In this document: in pieces, positions 1 through 9,855 of the stretch
How the letters are laid out: each line of letters starts with the position of its first letter
How positions within the stretch are numbered: position 1 is the stretch's first letter
Assembly (NCBI RefSeq): GCF_026239555.1
Contig: NZ_JAPIVP010000006.1
Coordinates: forward strand, 210,739-274,738
Reading direction: 5' to 3'
Origin: Pedobacter sp. PF22-3
GTDB lineage: Bacteria > Bacteroidota > Bacteroidia > Sphingobacteriales > Sphingobacteriaceae
DNA length: 64,000 nucleotides
Made by a program: the position numbers and the translations under genes
Notes under the pieces: generated by a model
What the model was told of the DNA's origin: nothing
Seen by the model: only the letters and a program-made list of their open reading frames with translations
Database searches by the model: none

Positions 1-1206
1 GTGGTTAAGCAACTCGTGCTGCTCCTCGTTCATCATGCCCACGCGTTCATCGTTAAGCAATTTCAAGCTCATTTTGATGGATGAAAGCGGCGTTTTTAAC
101 TCATGTGAAACAGTGGCGATAAAATTGGTTTTAGCTTCATCAAGCTCTTTAAACTGCGTAATGTTTTTTAAGGTGTAAACGCTGCCGGCAGATTTAGATG
201 AGGCAATTAAGGTGCTATCATCTTGTTCTTCATAATTTGGGATGATGATTTCACGATTTTCCAGCAAGAAATAAGATTCTTTATCATCAGCATAAATCTT
301 TAAGGTATTATCATTGGTTTCAGGTTTAATAATCCGTTTCAGCAACTCATTTTTTTGCATCAGTTCGGCTACGTTTTGGCCAATAACCTTATCTTCATCC
401 AGGCTAATCAGTTTTGCCGCCAGGTGGTTTAAAAAGAGCACTTCTCCTTTCTCATTTAAACCGATAATAGCATCCTGCATTTGTGCAATAATGGCTTCAA
501 TACGCAACTTTTCGGATTTAATTTTAGATAAATTGCTGTTTTCCCATTCATTTAATTTAACCACCATTCCGTTAAAGGAGTTTGCCAGTTCTGTAAACTC
601 ATCTTCGTTTTCGAAATGCAAACGCTGTTTATAATTTTTACGACTGATCTGTTTAATGGCCGCACTAAATTCTGCAAGGGGGTTGGCCACAAATCCCGGA
701 AAGTTTACAATGAAGGTAAAAAGGATGATAAAACTAAGGGTTGCCGCAATCATGATATACAGGTTTGCCCTTGATGAGGTTTCGTTTGCCAGTTCGTTTT
801 TATCGTAAATGGCCTTCATGTTTACCCGTTCTATATCTTGCAGTGCAACGCGCAAATTTTTAATGCTACTTTCTTTAATAGTTGATGCTTGTGAACCTTT
901 TAGCGCATTAAAAGCTATTTCTAATTTCTTGAAGGCTGCTTTTTCACCGGGTTCGGTAATGTTCAGGCCCTCATTTTTCAGGTTATCCTCAAATGTAGTC
1001 AGCTGTGTGCTGTTTAATGGGAAAGCATGCTGGTCGATTATATTGCGCATGGCGGCAACATATTTCAAAGATTTGTAGTTGTCTTTAAGAATTACCTTCG
1101 ATTTATCGGAAAGCTCATTTAAGAAAAAGAGCGCAATTAATCCGAAGGATAAAACGATGATAAAGAGAAAGCCGAATCCGAGGCGGAGTTTGGTTTTTAT
1201 TTTCAT
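1..1206 (-). CDS. Sensor histidine kinase, partial (HAMP-PAS-HisKA)
   Basis: The frame is open from an ATG at 1206 down to base 1, giving 402 residues without a stop, so the kinase continues past the left edge. Visible order: a first membrane segment at about residues 9-27, a periplasmic stretch to about 153, a second membrane segment near 155-177, a HAMP linker, a PAS-like region at about 245-350 (with the text EGDAI-like IIGLNEKGEVLFLN), and the HisKA box SHELKTPLSSIKM with the phospho-acceptor His at 368. The ATP-binding HATPase domain must lie outside the window. A two-component role is certain by family; the signal and partner regulator cannot be seen. The stretch between its start and the repeat array (1207-1499) shows no gene. 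Confidence 0.9.
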   Translation of the reverse strand, partial: MKIKTKLRLGFGFLFIIVLSFGLIALFFLNELSDKSKVILKDNYKSLKYVAAMRNIIDQHAFPLNSTQLTTFEDNLKNEGLNITEPGEKAAFKKLEIAFNALKGSQASTIKESSIKNLRVALQDIERVNMKAIYDKNELANETSSRANLYIMIAATLSFIILFTFIVNFPGFVANPLAEFSAAIKQISRKNYKQRLHFENEDEFTELANSFNGMVVKLNEWENSNLSKIKSEKLRIEAIIAQMQDAIIGLNEKGEVLFLNHLAAKLISLDEDKVIGQNVAELMQKNELLKRIIKPETNDNTLKIYADDKESYFLLENREIIIPNYEEQDDSTLIASSKSAGSVYTLKNITQFKELDEAKTNFIATVSHELKTPLSSIKMSLKLLNDERVGMMNEEQHELLNH

Positions 1207-1499
1207 GATGACTTGGTTAACCGCAAAGAGTGGAAAGTTTTTCGCGAAGAACGCAAATTAATTTCTCTCTTTTCGTGGTAAAAGTAAGTTATAATTAAAT
1301 CTGTTTACTGATGAACTAAATTACACAACAAAGGTTAGATAAATAGCATCTGTTTAGCTTGCAGTCAATAGTGATGCCAGCAGATTGTTGTTGTGTTTAA
1401 ATTGTTGTTTTCTAGATGTTTAAATTATTTTTCGCTTAAAAAAACAAAAAATACCTTTTCATTTTGGAAGGGTTTTTACCATTATGAACTATTGATTCT

Positions 1500-2970
1500 G
1501 AAAGTTTGCAACACTGTTCTGCGTGCCTAAACCTGGTCGCAGCGAACACGGAGTGCAAGGGAGTAAAGCAAAGAGCAGGGAGAAATATTTCCATGAAACA
1601 CAGGTTTTGCTTTCCAAATGAAAAAAACTTTGAAATTATTTTTCGGAAAGCAGTTTTCGAAGCACTTAGGTTACTGTATTCCCGCTTTCGCTTATAGTCC
1701 TCGCTGCGCTGTGGGCTATTCCGCTCAATCGGGTTTAAGTGGCACGGCCTGTAAGAAGATTCGTGGTTGCAAAGCGCAACAAATGACAATACCTTTAGAA
1801 TTTTCGCGGGTTTTACAGCGCTGTCCTGAGTGTCTAAACCTGATCGCAGCGAACACGGAGTGCAACGGAGTAAAGCGAAGAGCAGGGACAAATTTTCCTA
1901 TGGCACACAGGTTTTGCTTTCCAAATCAAAAAAACTTTGAAATGATTTTTCGGAAAGCAAATTTGGTAGCGTTTAGGCTGCTTCAGTCCCGCTTTCGCTT
2001 ATAGTCCTCGCTGCGCTGCGGGCTATTCCGCTCAATCGGGTTTAAGTGGCACGGCCTGTAAGAAGATTTGTGGTTGCAAAGTGCAATAAATGACAATGCC
2101 TTTAAAATTTTCGCGGGTTTTACAGCGCTGTCCTGAGTGTCTAAACCTGATCGCAGCGAACACGGAGTGCAACGGAGTAAAGCAAAGGGCAGGGACAAAC
2201 GCTGCTATGGAATACAGGATTTGCTTTCCAAATCAAAAACTTTGAAATGATTTTTAAGGAAACCAGTTTGGTAGCGTTTATGCTGCTTCAGTCCCGCTTT
2301 CGCTTATAGTCCTCGCCGCGCTGTGGGCTATTCCGCTCAATCGGGTTTAAGTGGCACGGCCTGTAAGAAGATTTGTGGTTGCAAAGCGCATAAATTGCGA
2401 TATCTTTAAAATTTTCATGAGTTTTGTAGCACTACCCTGCGTTTCTAAACCTGATCGCAGCAAACACGGAGTGCAACGGAGTAAAGCAAAGAGCAGGGAC
2501 AAATATTTCCATGAAACACAGGTTTTGATTTCCAAATGAAAAAAACTTTGAAATTATTTTTGGGAAAGCAGTTTTCGAAGCACTGAGGTTACTGTATTCC
2601 CGCTTTCGCTTATAGTCCTCGCTGCGCTGCGGGCTATTCCGCTCAATCGGGTTTAGGTGGCACAGACTGTAAGAAGATTCGTGGTTGCAAAGTTCAATAA
2701 ATGACAATGCCTTTAGAATTTTCGCGGGTTTTACAGCGCTGTCCTGAGTGTCTAAACCTGATCGCAGCGAACACGGAGTGCAACGGAGTAAAGCGAAGAG
2801 CAGGGACAAATCTTCCTATGGCACACAGGTTTTGCTTTCCAAATGAAAAAAACTTTGAAATTATTTTTCGGAAAGCAAGTTTGGTAGCGTTTAGGTTGCT
2901 TCAGTCACGCTGTGCACTTTATCCTGCTGAAAAATCTGGACCGTTTACATCGGGTTTAGGTGACACGGCT
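1500..2970. repeat. Tandem array, five copies of a ~307-bp non-coding unit
   Basis: The landmark GCAGCGAACACGG or a close variant recurs with its first base at 1539, 1846, 2153, 2457 and 2764, giving periods of 307, 307, 304 and 307 bp. Each unit holds two short elements in opposite orientation: one reading AAACCTGATCGCAG ... GAGCAGGGA and one whose reverse complement reads AAACCCGATTGAG ... AGCGGGA. The last copy is degenerate after about 2910. The period is not a multiple of three and reading frames inside it are broken differently in each copy, so it is not a protein repeat. The segment 2971-3092 holds further low-copy palindromic text (GTTCCTACGGAAC) but no gene. Confidence 0.9.
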
Positions 2971-3092
2971 TGTGCATGTATTAATGTCGAAAACATGAAA
3001 CGTTCCTACGGAACAAAAACGCCAATTTTCAATTGGCTACCAAGGAATCGCCCCGCTGGGACGAGCTAGCGATCAGAAATAAAGCTGTTGCG

Positions 3093-3614
3093 TTAAAATT
3101 TGATAAATTTCTCTATCTGCTCATCGGTAAACTTAACCGTATCTGGCTGGTTAAGGTTACCTGCTGCATCTAATTCTGTTTTAATATTGGGAATGTGTAA
3201 CCGTAAGGGTAAAATATTCAGGTGGATATAATGACAAACACCTGTAAAATGATCGACACCCCGGATATTGCCATATTTGCCCGAAGAAATGCCAACCAAA
3301 GCTGCTTTTTTATCATAAAAACTATCCGGGAAATTACAGGCATCAATTAACACTTTTAGTACGCCCGGGTAGCTTCCGTTATACTCTGGCATGATAAACA
3401 AAAACTTTTCGGTGTTGTTGATCATGTCCTGAATTTCTTGAAAAGCGGTTGATCGTTTGCCATACATATCGGTATTCAAAACATCTGCAGGCAGGTGCTC
3501 CAGGCTAAACAAATTGGCTTCAGCTCCTTTTTCTTTTAATTGCTTTTGGTAATATTTAGCAACTTTTAGCGTATTGCTATTGGGCCTGTTGGTTGCAGCT
3601 ATAATCGTGATCAT
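3093..3614 (-). CDS. NADPH-dependent FMN reductase family oxidoreductase
   Basis: A 173-residue flavodoxin-fold protein. The N-terminus MITIIAATNRPNSNTLKVA matches the phosphate-binding first loop of the NADPH-dependent FMN reductase family, and MPEYNGSYPGVLK at about residues 95-107 is the conserved flavin-contacting segment. These enzymes reduce free or bound FMN, or quinone and azo substrates, with NAD(P)H in the cytosol; the real substrate cannot be told. Length is normal for the family. It stands alone, divergent from parA with about 180 bp between the two starts. Confidence 0.85.
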   Translation of the reverse strand: MITIIAATNRPNSNTLKVAKYYQKQLKEKGAEANLFSLEHLPADVLNTDMYGKRSTAFQEIQDMINNTEKFLFIMPEYNGSYPGVLKVLIDACNFPDSFYDKKAALVGISSGKYGNIRGVDHFTGVCHYIHLNILPLRLHIPNIKTELDAAGNLNQPDTVKFTDEQIEKFIKF

Positions 3615-3794
3615 GGATAATTGTTAATAAGATGTGTAAAACCCAAATACGCTTCTTGCTAAAATTGCCATATAGTTTGTATCTTAGCTGATTGTGAAAA
3701 AGGCCGTAAACAAGGCAAAAATAGAACTTTTTGCCAATTTAAACGCATAAATAACACAACCTAAATAAACGTTAAGTAAATTTCGGATACATAG

Positions 3795-4598
3795 ATGAGC
3801 AAAATTATTGCATTAGCAAATCAAAAAGGTGGTGTTGGTAAAACAACTTCATCTATAAACCTGGCTGCTAGTTTGGCCGTACTAGAATACAAAACTTTAC
3901 TGGTAGATGCTGATCCTCAGGCCAATTCCACTTCAGGTATCGGTTTCGATCCCCGGAATATTAAAGATAGCATATACGAGTGTATCATTAATGATATCGA
4001 TCCTTTACAGGCCATCCAAAAAACGGATACACCGAATTTAGATTTATTACCGGCCCACATCGATCTGGTAGGTGCGGAAATCGAAATGATCAACCTCAAT
4101 AACCGTGAGTATAAAATGAAAGCGGTTTTAGAGAAAGTTAAAGATCAGTATGACTTCATTATCATCGATTGTTCGCCATCTTTAGGTTTAATTACCATTA
4201 ACGCTCTAACTGCTGCCGATTCGGTTATTATTCCTGTACAGTGCGAGTATTTTGCTCTAGAAGGCTTAGGGAAGTTATTAAATACTATAAAGATTGTTCA
4301 GAACCGTTTAAACCCTGATCTGGAGATTGAAGGTATTTTATTAACGATGTACGATGTACGTTTGCGTTTATCTAACCAGGTAGTGGAGGAGGTTAAAACG
4401 CATTTTCACGAATTGGTTTTCGATACCATTATTCAGCGTAATACGCGTTTAAGTGAGGCACCTAGTTACGGTGTTTCGGTAATTATGCACGATGCAAATT
4501 GCAAAGGTGCTATTAATTACCTGAACCTTGCCCGCGAAATTGTGAAGAAAAACGGTCTTTTAAAGGAAGAAGAGAACATTGGAACAGCAACTTTATAA
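3795..4598 (+). CDS. parA: ParA/Soj chromosome-partitioning ATPase
   Basis: A 267-residue ParA-type ATPase. The deviant Walker A motif KGGVGKTT is at residues 11-18 and Walker B is IIIDCSPSLG. ParA forms ATP-dependent dimers on DNA and moves ParB-parS complexes during chromosome segregation. The gene is followed after 7 bp by parB, so the two are surely co-transcribed, and the same run continues into DUF5683, dapB and lepB, an arrangement known from many Bacteroidota. No parS palindrome was seen in the window. Confidence 0.95.
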   Translation: MSKIIALANQKGGVGKTTSSINLAASLAVLEYKTLLVDADPQANSTSGIGFDPRNIKDSIYECIINDIDPLQAIQKTDTPNLDLLPAHIDLVGAEIEMINLNNREYKMKAVLEKVKDQYDFIIIDCSPSLGLITINALTAADSVIIPVQCEYFALEGLGKLLNTIKIVQNRLNPDLEIEGILLTMYDVRLRLSNQVVEEVKTHFHELVFDTIIQRNTRLSEAPSYGVSVIMHDANCKGAINYLNLAREIVKKNGLLKEEENIGTATL

Positions 4599-4605
4599 AT
4601 TATAG

Positions 4606-5514
4606 ATGACATCTTTTCAGCGAAAAACAGGTTTAGGAAGAGGGTTAAGTGCGCTTTTAGATGATAGCGAATCTACTCACCCACCGAAACAGCAGGTTAA
4701 TGCGGTGAGCGAAACCGAGCAGATTGGCAATATCAGTCACGTAAGTTTAACTGAAGTTGAAACCAATCCATACCAGCCCCGTACCGAATTTGATCAGGTT
4801 GCTTTAAACGAGCTTGCCGATTCGATAAAGGTACAAGGTTTAATACAGCCCATTACCGTTAGAAAACTGGCTGCAAATAAATACCAGCTCATTTCTGGCG
4901 AACGTAGGTTCAGGGCTTCGAAACTGGCTGGTTTAACAAAGGTGCCTGCTTATATCCGTAGTGCCAATGATCAACAGATGTTGGAAATGGCCCTGATCGA
5001 AAATATTCAACGCGAAAATTTAAATGCTATTGAAGTAGCATTGAGTTTCCAGAGGATGATTGATGAGGTGGGTTTAAAACAAGAGCAATTAGGCGAACGT
5101 GTAGGTAAAAACCGTACCACGGTTACCAATTACCTGCGTTTGTTAAAACTTCCTCCTGCTATTCAGGCTTCTATCCGCGATCAGAAAATCAGCATGGGCC
5201 ATGCAAGAGCCTTGATTAATGTTGACGGGGTTGATAAACAATTGTTTATTCACCAGGAGATTTTAGAAAAAGGCTTATCTGTGCGGAAAGTGGAAGAGCT
5301 TGTACGTAATTTGCAACATGTACCTTTAAAAGCCAGCGAAAAGCCAAAAGAAAAAGCGGTTTCCTTTCAATACCAAAAATTACAGGACGATCTGGCATCT
5401 AAATTTGCTACCCGTGTAAAGTTAAAGGTAAGTCAGAACGGTAAAGGGGCGATAGAAATTCCTTTTATGAGCGATGACGACTTAAACCGCATTCTGGAAT
5501 TATTAGACTGGTAA
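4606..5514 (+). CDS. parB: ParB/Spo0J partition protein
   Basis: A 302-residue ParB. The N-terminal ParB/Srx domain holds NPYQPR (about 54-59) and the CTP-binding box GERRFRA (98-104). It is followed by a helix-turn-helix with LGERVGKNRTTVTNYLRLL, which reads parS, and a C-terminal dimerisation part. ParB loads on parS and spreads as a CTP-switched clamp, acting with the ParA encoded just upstream. Its stop codon overlaps the next gene's start (TAATG), so translation is probably coupled to the DUF5683 gene. Confidence 0.95.
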   Translation: MTSFQRKTGLGRGLSALLDDSESTHPPKQQVNAVSETEQIGNISHVSLTEVETNPYQPRTEFDQVALNELADSIKVQGLIQPITVRKLAANKYQLISGERRFRASKLAGLTKVPAYIRSANDQQMLEMALIENIQRENLNAIEVALSFQRMIDEVGLKQEQLGERVGKNRTTVTNYLRLLKLPPAIQASIRDQKISMGHARALINVDGVDKQLFIHQEILEKGLSVRKVEELVRNLQHVPLKASEKPKEKAVSFQYQKLQDDLASKFATRVKLKVSQNGKGAIEIPFMSDDDLNRILELLDW

Positions 5515-6227
5515 TGCAAAAGACTAAGCTTTTTATACTGATTGCTGCATTTGCATTTTTTACGGTGAACTTTGCCGCTGCACAGGTTAAGGATACTTTA
5601 TTAAAACCTGCTGACACTTCAAAGATTAAATTATCTAAATCTTTAGATACTATGGCTAAAAAACCGATGACCAGAAAGGATTCGATGAAAGCCAAATACG
5701 TTAACCCGGGTAAGGTTGCCGGTAGAAAAGCTGTTTTCAGATCGATGATTATACCAGGATGGGGGCAATTATATAATATGCAATTGCTTAACGATGGTTA
5801 TGGCACAAGAGCAGGGAAAAGCCAGGTTTTTCAAAAAATCTATACTGGTGGTAAAATTGCGGCTATTTATGGCGGTGCCACTGCGCTTACACTATCACTA
5901 ATGGATAGCAGGAAGAACTATAAACGTTTTTTGAGCGAGGCACAGTACCGCGAGAGCAATCCAGGCAAAAAGTTAGATTTAACACAATATAGCAACCAAG
6001 GTATTCTGGACGGGAAAAGTTTATACAAGCGGAATTCGCAGATTGTGTACTTTTCTTATGGATTACTTTATGCGGCCAATATCATTGATGCCTATGTGGC
6101 AGCCCGTTTGCACTTCTTTAATATTGATGATGACCTTTCTTTTAGGATAATGCCATCCATGATTAATGCCGATTCCATGTATGGTTTAAATTTAACACCT
6201 GCATTAAAATTGTCGTTAACATTTTAA
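5514..6227 (+). CDS. DUF5683 domain-containing membrane protein
   Basis: A 237-residue protein beginning with a signal peptide (hydrophobic core LFILIAAFAFFTVNFAAAQ). The central block SMIIPGWGQLYNMQ is the hallmark of the DUF5683 family, and hydrophobic segments follow (IAAIYGGATALTLSL and YFSYGLLYAANIIDAYVAA). Function is unknown. It overlaps the parB stop and sits in the conserved parAB-DUF5683-dapB-lepB order, which suggests an envelope role linked to growth, but that is inference only. Confidence 0.85.
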   Translation: MQKTKLFILIAAFAFFTVNFAAAQVKDTLLKPADTSKIKLSKSLDTMAKKPMTRKDSMKAKYVNPGKVAGRKAVFRSMIIPGWGQLYNMQLLNDGYGTRAGKSQVFQKIYTGGKIAAIYGGATALTLSLMDSRKNYKRFLSEAQYRESNPGKKLDLTQYSNQGILDGKSLYKRNSQIVYFSYGLLYAANIIDAYVAARLHFFNIDDDLSFRIMPSMINADSMYGLNLTPALKLSLTF

Positions 6228-6338
6228 TGTCAAAAAACATGATAATCAATAACATATAAAATGGTGATGTTTTAACGCATTAACAGCTAAGATTTAGGGC
6301 GAAAAATAGATAATATAAACTAAAACAAACATAAATAG

Positions 6339-7073
6339 ATGAAACTAGCGCTTTTAGGATATGGTAAAATGGGGCAGATTATCGAAAAATTTGCGTTGGA
6401 ACGTGGCCACGAAATTGTGCTGAAAATAACGATCGATAATCAGGAAGATTTAACCAGACAAAATTTAAAGTCAGTTGATGTGGCAATCGATTTTAGTACG
6501 CCTGATTCGGTTTTGAAAAATATTGATGCCTGTTTTGATGCCAATGTTCCTGTGGTTGTGGGAACAACTGGCTGGTATGGCAAACTGCAGGAAGTAAAAG
6601 ATGATTGTGATAAAAGTAACAATACTTTGCTTTATGGGTCTAACTTCAGTATCGGCGTAAATTTATTTTTTAAGCTTAACCAAACTTTGGCCAAGCTAAT
6701 GAATAACTATCCCGCTTACGATGTTCAGGTTGAAGAAATTCACCATACACAAAAACTGGATGCACCAAGCGGTACAGCCATTACCCTTGCAGAAGGGATT
6801 GTGGATAACCTGGATAGAAAACAAGAGTGGTTAAACGAAGTGGTAGGAACTGATGTTGAATTATTTCCTAAAGCCGAACAATTGCTAATAGAATCGCATA
6901 GGATAGAAAATATTCCAGGTACGCATACGGTAATTTACAGTAGTGAGGTTGATGAGATAGAAATTAAACATACAGCCCATAACAGAGCTGGTTTTGCTTT
7001 GGGTGCAGTAGTAGCGGCCGAATGGTTAAAAGATAAAAAAGGATTTTTCAGTATTACTGATATTTTTGAATAA
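6339..7073 (+). CDS. dapB: 4-hydroxy-tetrahydrodipicolinate reductase
   Basis: A 244-residue DapB. The nucleotide-binding loop GYGKMGQ is at residues 8-14, and EIHHTQKLDAPSGTA carries the substrate-binding and catalytic histidine-lysine region. It reduces 4-hydroxy-tetrahydrodipicolinate with NAD(P)H in the lysine and meso-diaminopimelate pathway, supplying peptidoglycan. Length is at the short end typical of the Bacteroidota form. It lies 111 bp after the DUF5683 gene and 131 bp before lepB; the second gap contains low-complexity AAAGC-type text. Confidence 0.95.
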   Translation: MKLALLGYGKMGQIIEKFALERGHEIVLKITIDNQEDLTRQNLKSVDVAIDFSTPDSVLKNIDACFDANVPVVVGTTGWYGKLQEVKDDCDKSNNTLLYGSNFSIGVNLFFKLNQTLAKLMNNYPAYDVQVEEIHHTQKLDAPSGTAITLAEGIVDNLDRKQEWLNEVVGTDVELFPKAEQLLIESHRIENIPGTHTVIYSSEVDEIEIKHTAHNRAGFALGAVVAAEWLKDKKGFFSITDIFE

Positions 7074-7204
7074 AGTCCAAAGCTTAAAGCTGAAAGGCCA
7101 AAGCAAATATCATCTGTGAAATCACTAAATCCGTGAAATCACACCATAGGATTACAGATAACAGGTAGCCGATTTTATAAATCGCTAAACCAAAAATAAG
7201 ATAT

Positions 7205-8398
7205 ATGAATTATAAATTCTGGCAACGAAAAAAAGATGCCCCAAAGAAGAAAAAAACGAAAACACGAGAGTGGTTTGATGCAATTGTTTTTGCGGTAGTG
7301 GCTGCAACCATCATCCGCGTATTTTTTATCGAGGCTTATACTATTCCGTCTGGTTCGATGGAAAGATCATTACTGATTGGCGATTTCCTTTTTGTAAGTA
7401 AAGTTAATTATGGGGCACGTATTCCGATGACGCCGGTTGCTTTTCCTTTTGCTCACCATACCATGCCTTTAACTACTTCTACCAAAGCTTACTGGGATGG
7501 CGTGCAGTGGAAATATCACCGTTTGCCAGGTTTGTCTAAAATTAAAAGAAATGATGTAGTGGTATTCAACTTTCCCGAAGGAGATACCGTTGCTGTAGAA
7601 AACCAGGCAGAAAGTTATTATGCTTTAGTACGGAGCATGGGCCGGGAACAGGTGAGGAGTACCTATACTATTGTAGACCGTCCGGTAGATAAACGCGAAA
7701 ACTTTATTAAAAGATGTATCGGTATTCCGGGCGATGTGATTTCGATGAGCAATGGTATTGCCAATGTAAATGGAAAAGATGAACCTTTAAAAAGTACGGG
7801 CATGATGCCGTATCGAATTGAGTTTAAAACCATGGACTTTAATTATGCAGCGCTTGATGAGTTTAATTTAAATTTAGGCAGTGTACCGGCGGTGGCCGCC
7901 AATACCTACATCGTAGATGCTTCGCCAGAAATTGCTGAAAAGCTAAAAACACTTGATTTTGTAAAATCGGTAACATTAAGTCCTGATCCTGCCGGAGCCG
8001 TTCCGGGTGGAGTTTTTCCGAACGATCCAAATAGGGTTTGGAACAGGGATAACTTTGGACCGATTAAAATTCCTTCAAAAGGATGGACTGTTAAGATCGA
8101 TAGCAATACCATGCCATTGTATTACAGGGCAATCAGAACTTACGAAGGAAATAAAGTGGAACAAAAAGCAGGGGTTTGGTATATTAATGATAAAGTAGCC
8201 ACAACCTATACCTTTAAAATGGACTATTATTGGATGATGGGTGATAACCGCCATAACTCTGCCGATTCGCGTTATTGGGGTTTTGTACCTGAAGACCATA
8301 TTGTAGGTAAGGCTTTATTTGTTTGGATGAGCTGGGATAGTACTGCATCTTTTTTACATAAAATAAGATGGAGCAGATTATTTATGGGGATCCATTAA
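7205..8398 (+). CDS. lepB: Signal peptidase I
   Basis: A 397-residue type I signal peptidase. A membrane anchor lies at about residues 24-43 after a very basic N-terminus. PSGSME gives the catalytic Ser at 51, and FIKRCIGIPGD gives the general-base Lys at about 169. MGDNRHNSADSRYWG near the C-terminus is family box E. The enzyme cleaves signal peptides of exported proteins at the periplasmic face of the inner membrane. It is longer than E. coli LepB because of an inserted stretch at about 195-300, as is usual in this phylum. A strong hairpin terminator follows. Confidence 0.95.
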   Translation: MNYKFWQRKKDAPKKKKTKTREWFDAIVFAVVAATIIRVFFIEAYTIPSGSMERSLLIGDFLFVSKVNYGARIPMTPVAFPFAHHTMPLTTSTKAYWDGVQWKYHRLPGLSKIKRNDVVVFNFPEGDTVAVENQAESYYALVRSMGREQVRSTYTIVDRPVDKRENFIKRCIGIPGDVISMSNGIANVNGKDEPLKSTGMMPYRIEFKTMDFNYAALDEFNLNLGSVPAVAANTYIVDASPEIAEKLKTLDFVKSVTLSPDPAGAVPGGVFPNDPNRVWNRDNFGPIKIPSKGWTVKIDSNTMPLYYRAIRTYEGNKVEQKAGVWYINDKVATTYTFKMDYYWMMGDNRHNSADSRYWGFVPEDHIVGKALFVWMSWDSTASFLHKIRWSRLFMGIH

Positions 8399-8419
8399 TA
8401 AAATATAATTCTTTAAAAA

Positions 8420-8452
8420 GGGCGGATAATCGAAGATTATTCGCCCTTTTTA
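8420..8452 (+). terminator. Rho-independent terminator after lepB
   Basis: A 12-bp stem (GGGCGGATAATC with GATTATTCGCCC, one G-U pair), a three-base loop GAA, then a T-rich tail. It ends the parA-to-lepB run. Confidence 0.85.
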
Positions 8453-8473
8453 TTTATAAAACATTTATAATTA

Positions 8474-8496
8474 ACTTTTAAAAAAAATTAAAAAGT
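8474..8496. promoter_or_regulatory. A/T-rich imperfect palindrome upstream of the ROK gene
   Basis: An imperfect inverted repeat (ACTTTT ... AAAAAGT) lies about 50 bp upstream of the ROK regulator start. ROK repressors often bind AT-rich palindromes and regulate their own genes, so this is a possible operator. The call is weak because the whole stretch is AT-rich. Confidence 0.25.
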
Positions 8497-8546
8497 ATAA
8501 TGATGTTTTAAAAATATTTTTTAAGTTTGAACTGCAATCAAATATC

Positions 8547-9737
8547 ATGTCTGTAATTGTTGAAAAAAATCAGCGTCTTAGGGCTGGTGTCATTAAGCAT
8601 TTATACTATAAAAAATCGCTTTCACTTACAGATCTGAGTAAGCTGACGCAAAAGAGTTTGCCTTTGGTTACCGCCGTGGTTAATGGTTTAATTGTAGAGG
8701 GCTATATTATAGAAGAGGGGTTTGCACCATCAACAGGAGGCAGAAGGGCAGCAATGTTCCTGATCAATCCCAATCTCAAAAAATATATTGTAGCCATTGC
8801 GATGGATCAGCTTACATCCAGGTTAACCATTTACGATCTTTCAAGAAAAATGGTTACACCAATCCAGACTTTGGAGTTTGAGCTGTCATCAAAAGAATGT
8901 AATATTGGAGACCTTGTTAATTTCATTAACAGCAGTATTGATCAATCTAAAATCAACCGGGCAGATATTTTAGGTGTTGGGATTGGTATGCCAGGTTTTG
9001 TTAATGCAGATGAAGGCATAAACCATTCTTTTCTTAAAGTTAATGAAGGTACAACCTTACAGCAGTACCTTTCTTCCGAAATCAATTTACCAGTACATAT
9101 AGACAACGATTCCAGTTTAATTGCAATGGCCGAATTAAATTTCGGAGAAGCTGCTAATTTAAAGGATGTAATGGTGGTTAATATTGGCTGGGGAACAGGT
9201 TTGGGGATCATTGTAAATGGTAAATTATACCGGGGCAGTGGCGGAAATGCCGGTGAATTCAGTCATATCCCACTTTCAGACAGCGACAATTTGTGCTCTT
9301 GCGGCAGAAGAGGCTGCTTAGAGGTAGATACTTCTTTATTGGTTATGGCCAAACGGGCAGAGGAAGCTATAGCTGCAGGTGCCGAATCGAGCATGAAAAA
9401 ACTGTTCAAAGACAAAAGTAAACACCCTGCAGATCATTTCTTACATGCTGTAAGTGAGCAAGATCCTGTTGCGATATCTGTTTTGGCTAAAGCGATTTTT
9501 CAATTGGGTAAGGGTGTGGCTACATTAATCCATCTTTTAAATCCTGAGTGTATTGTTTTAAGTGGAAGAGGTGCGAAGGCAGGGAAAATGCTTTTACCGC
9601 CAATACAACAAGCAATTCATGAGTTTTGTATTCCCCGGATAGCTGAACAAACCGAAATAAAACTTTCTGCCCTGACGGATGAAGCCGAATTATTGGCTGC
9701 CGGAAGTTTGACAATCGAGCATAACCAATTCGATTAA
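8547..9737 (+). CDS. ROK family transcriptional regulator
   Basis: A 396-residue protein with a winged helix-turn-helix at about 15-65 (LTDLSKLTQKSLPLVTAVVNGL) joined to a ROK sugar-kinase-like domain. NIGWGTGLGI is the phosphate-binding region, and CSCGRRGCLEV at about 250-260 is the ROK zinc motif. NagC/XylR-type regulators of this build repress sugar genes and are released by a sugar ligand. It lies 118 bp upstream of the SusC/SusD-GH29-GH3 run on the same strand, so it is the likely regulator of that locus; this is inferred from position only. Confidence 0.88.
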   Translation: MSVIVEKNQRLRAGVIKHLYYKKSLSLTDLSKLTQKSLPLVTAVVNGLIVEGYIIEEGFAPSTGGRRAAMFLINPNLKKYIVAIAMDQLTSRLTIYDLSRKMVTPIQTLEFELSSKECNIGDLVNFINSSIDQSKINRADILGVGIGMPGFVNADEGINHSFLKVNEGTTLQQYLSSEINLPVHIDNDSSLIAMAELNFGEAANLKDVMVVNIGWGTGLGIIVNGKLYRGSGGNAGEFSHIPLSDSDNLCSCGRRGCLEVDTSLLVMAKRAEEAIAAGAESSMKKLFKDKSKHPADHFLHAVSEQDPVAISVLAKAIFQLGKGVATLIHLLNPECIVLSGRGAKAGKMLLPPIQQAIHEFCIPRIAEQTEIKLSALTDEAELLAAGSLTIEHNQFD

Positions 9738-9855
9738 ATAGATAACTAACAAATAGAAGATAAATATTTAACCAAACCAATACGATATGACAGGATAAAA
9801 GGCTCAGTAAAAAGTCAAAAATTTTTAAACTAATCTTAAACTAAACAAAAAAAAT

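Noticed and set aside
1500..2970. Possible integron attC array or CRISPR
   Set aside because: No integrase or cas gene, no cassette genes between repeats, and units far longer than CRISPR repeats without unique spacers.
1436..3069. Several frames of 60-170 codons inside the tandem array on both strands
   Set aside because: They arise from the same repeat text read in different frames; the period of 307 is not a multiple of three and copies break the frames differently.
3600..8400. parS site near parAB
   Set aside because: No palindrome resembling GTTCCACGTGGAAC or GTTTCACGTGAAAC was found by eye here or elsewhere in the window.
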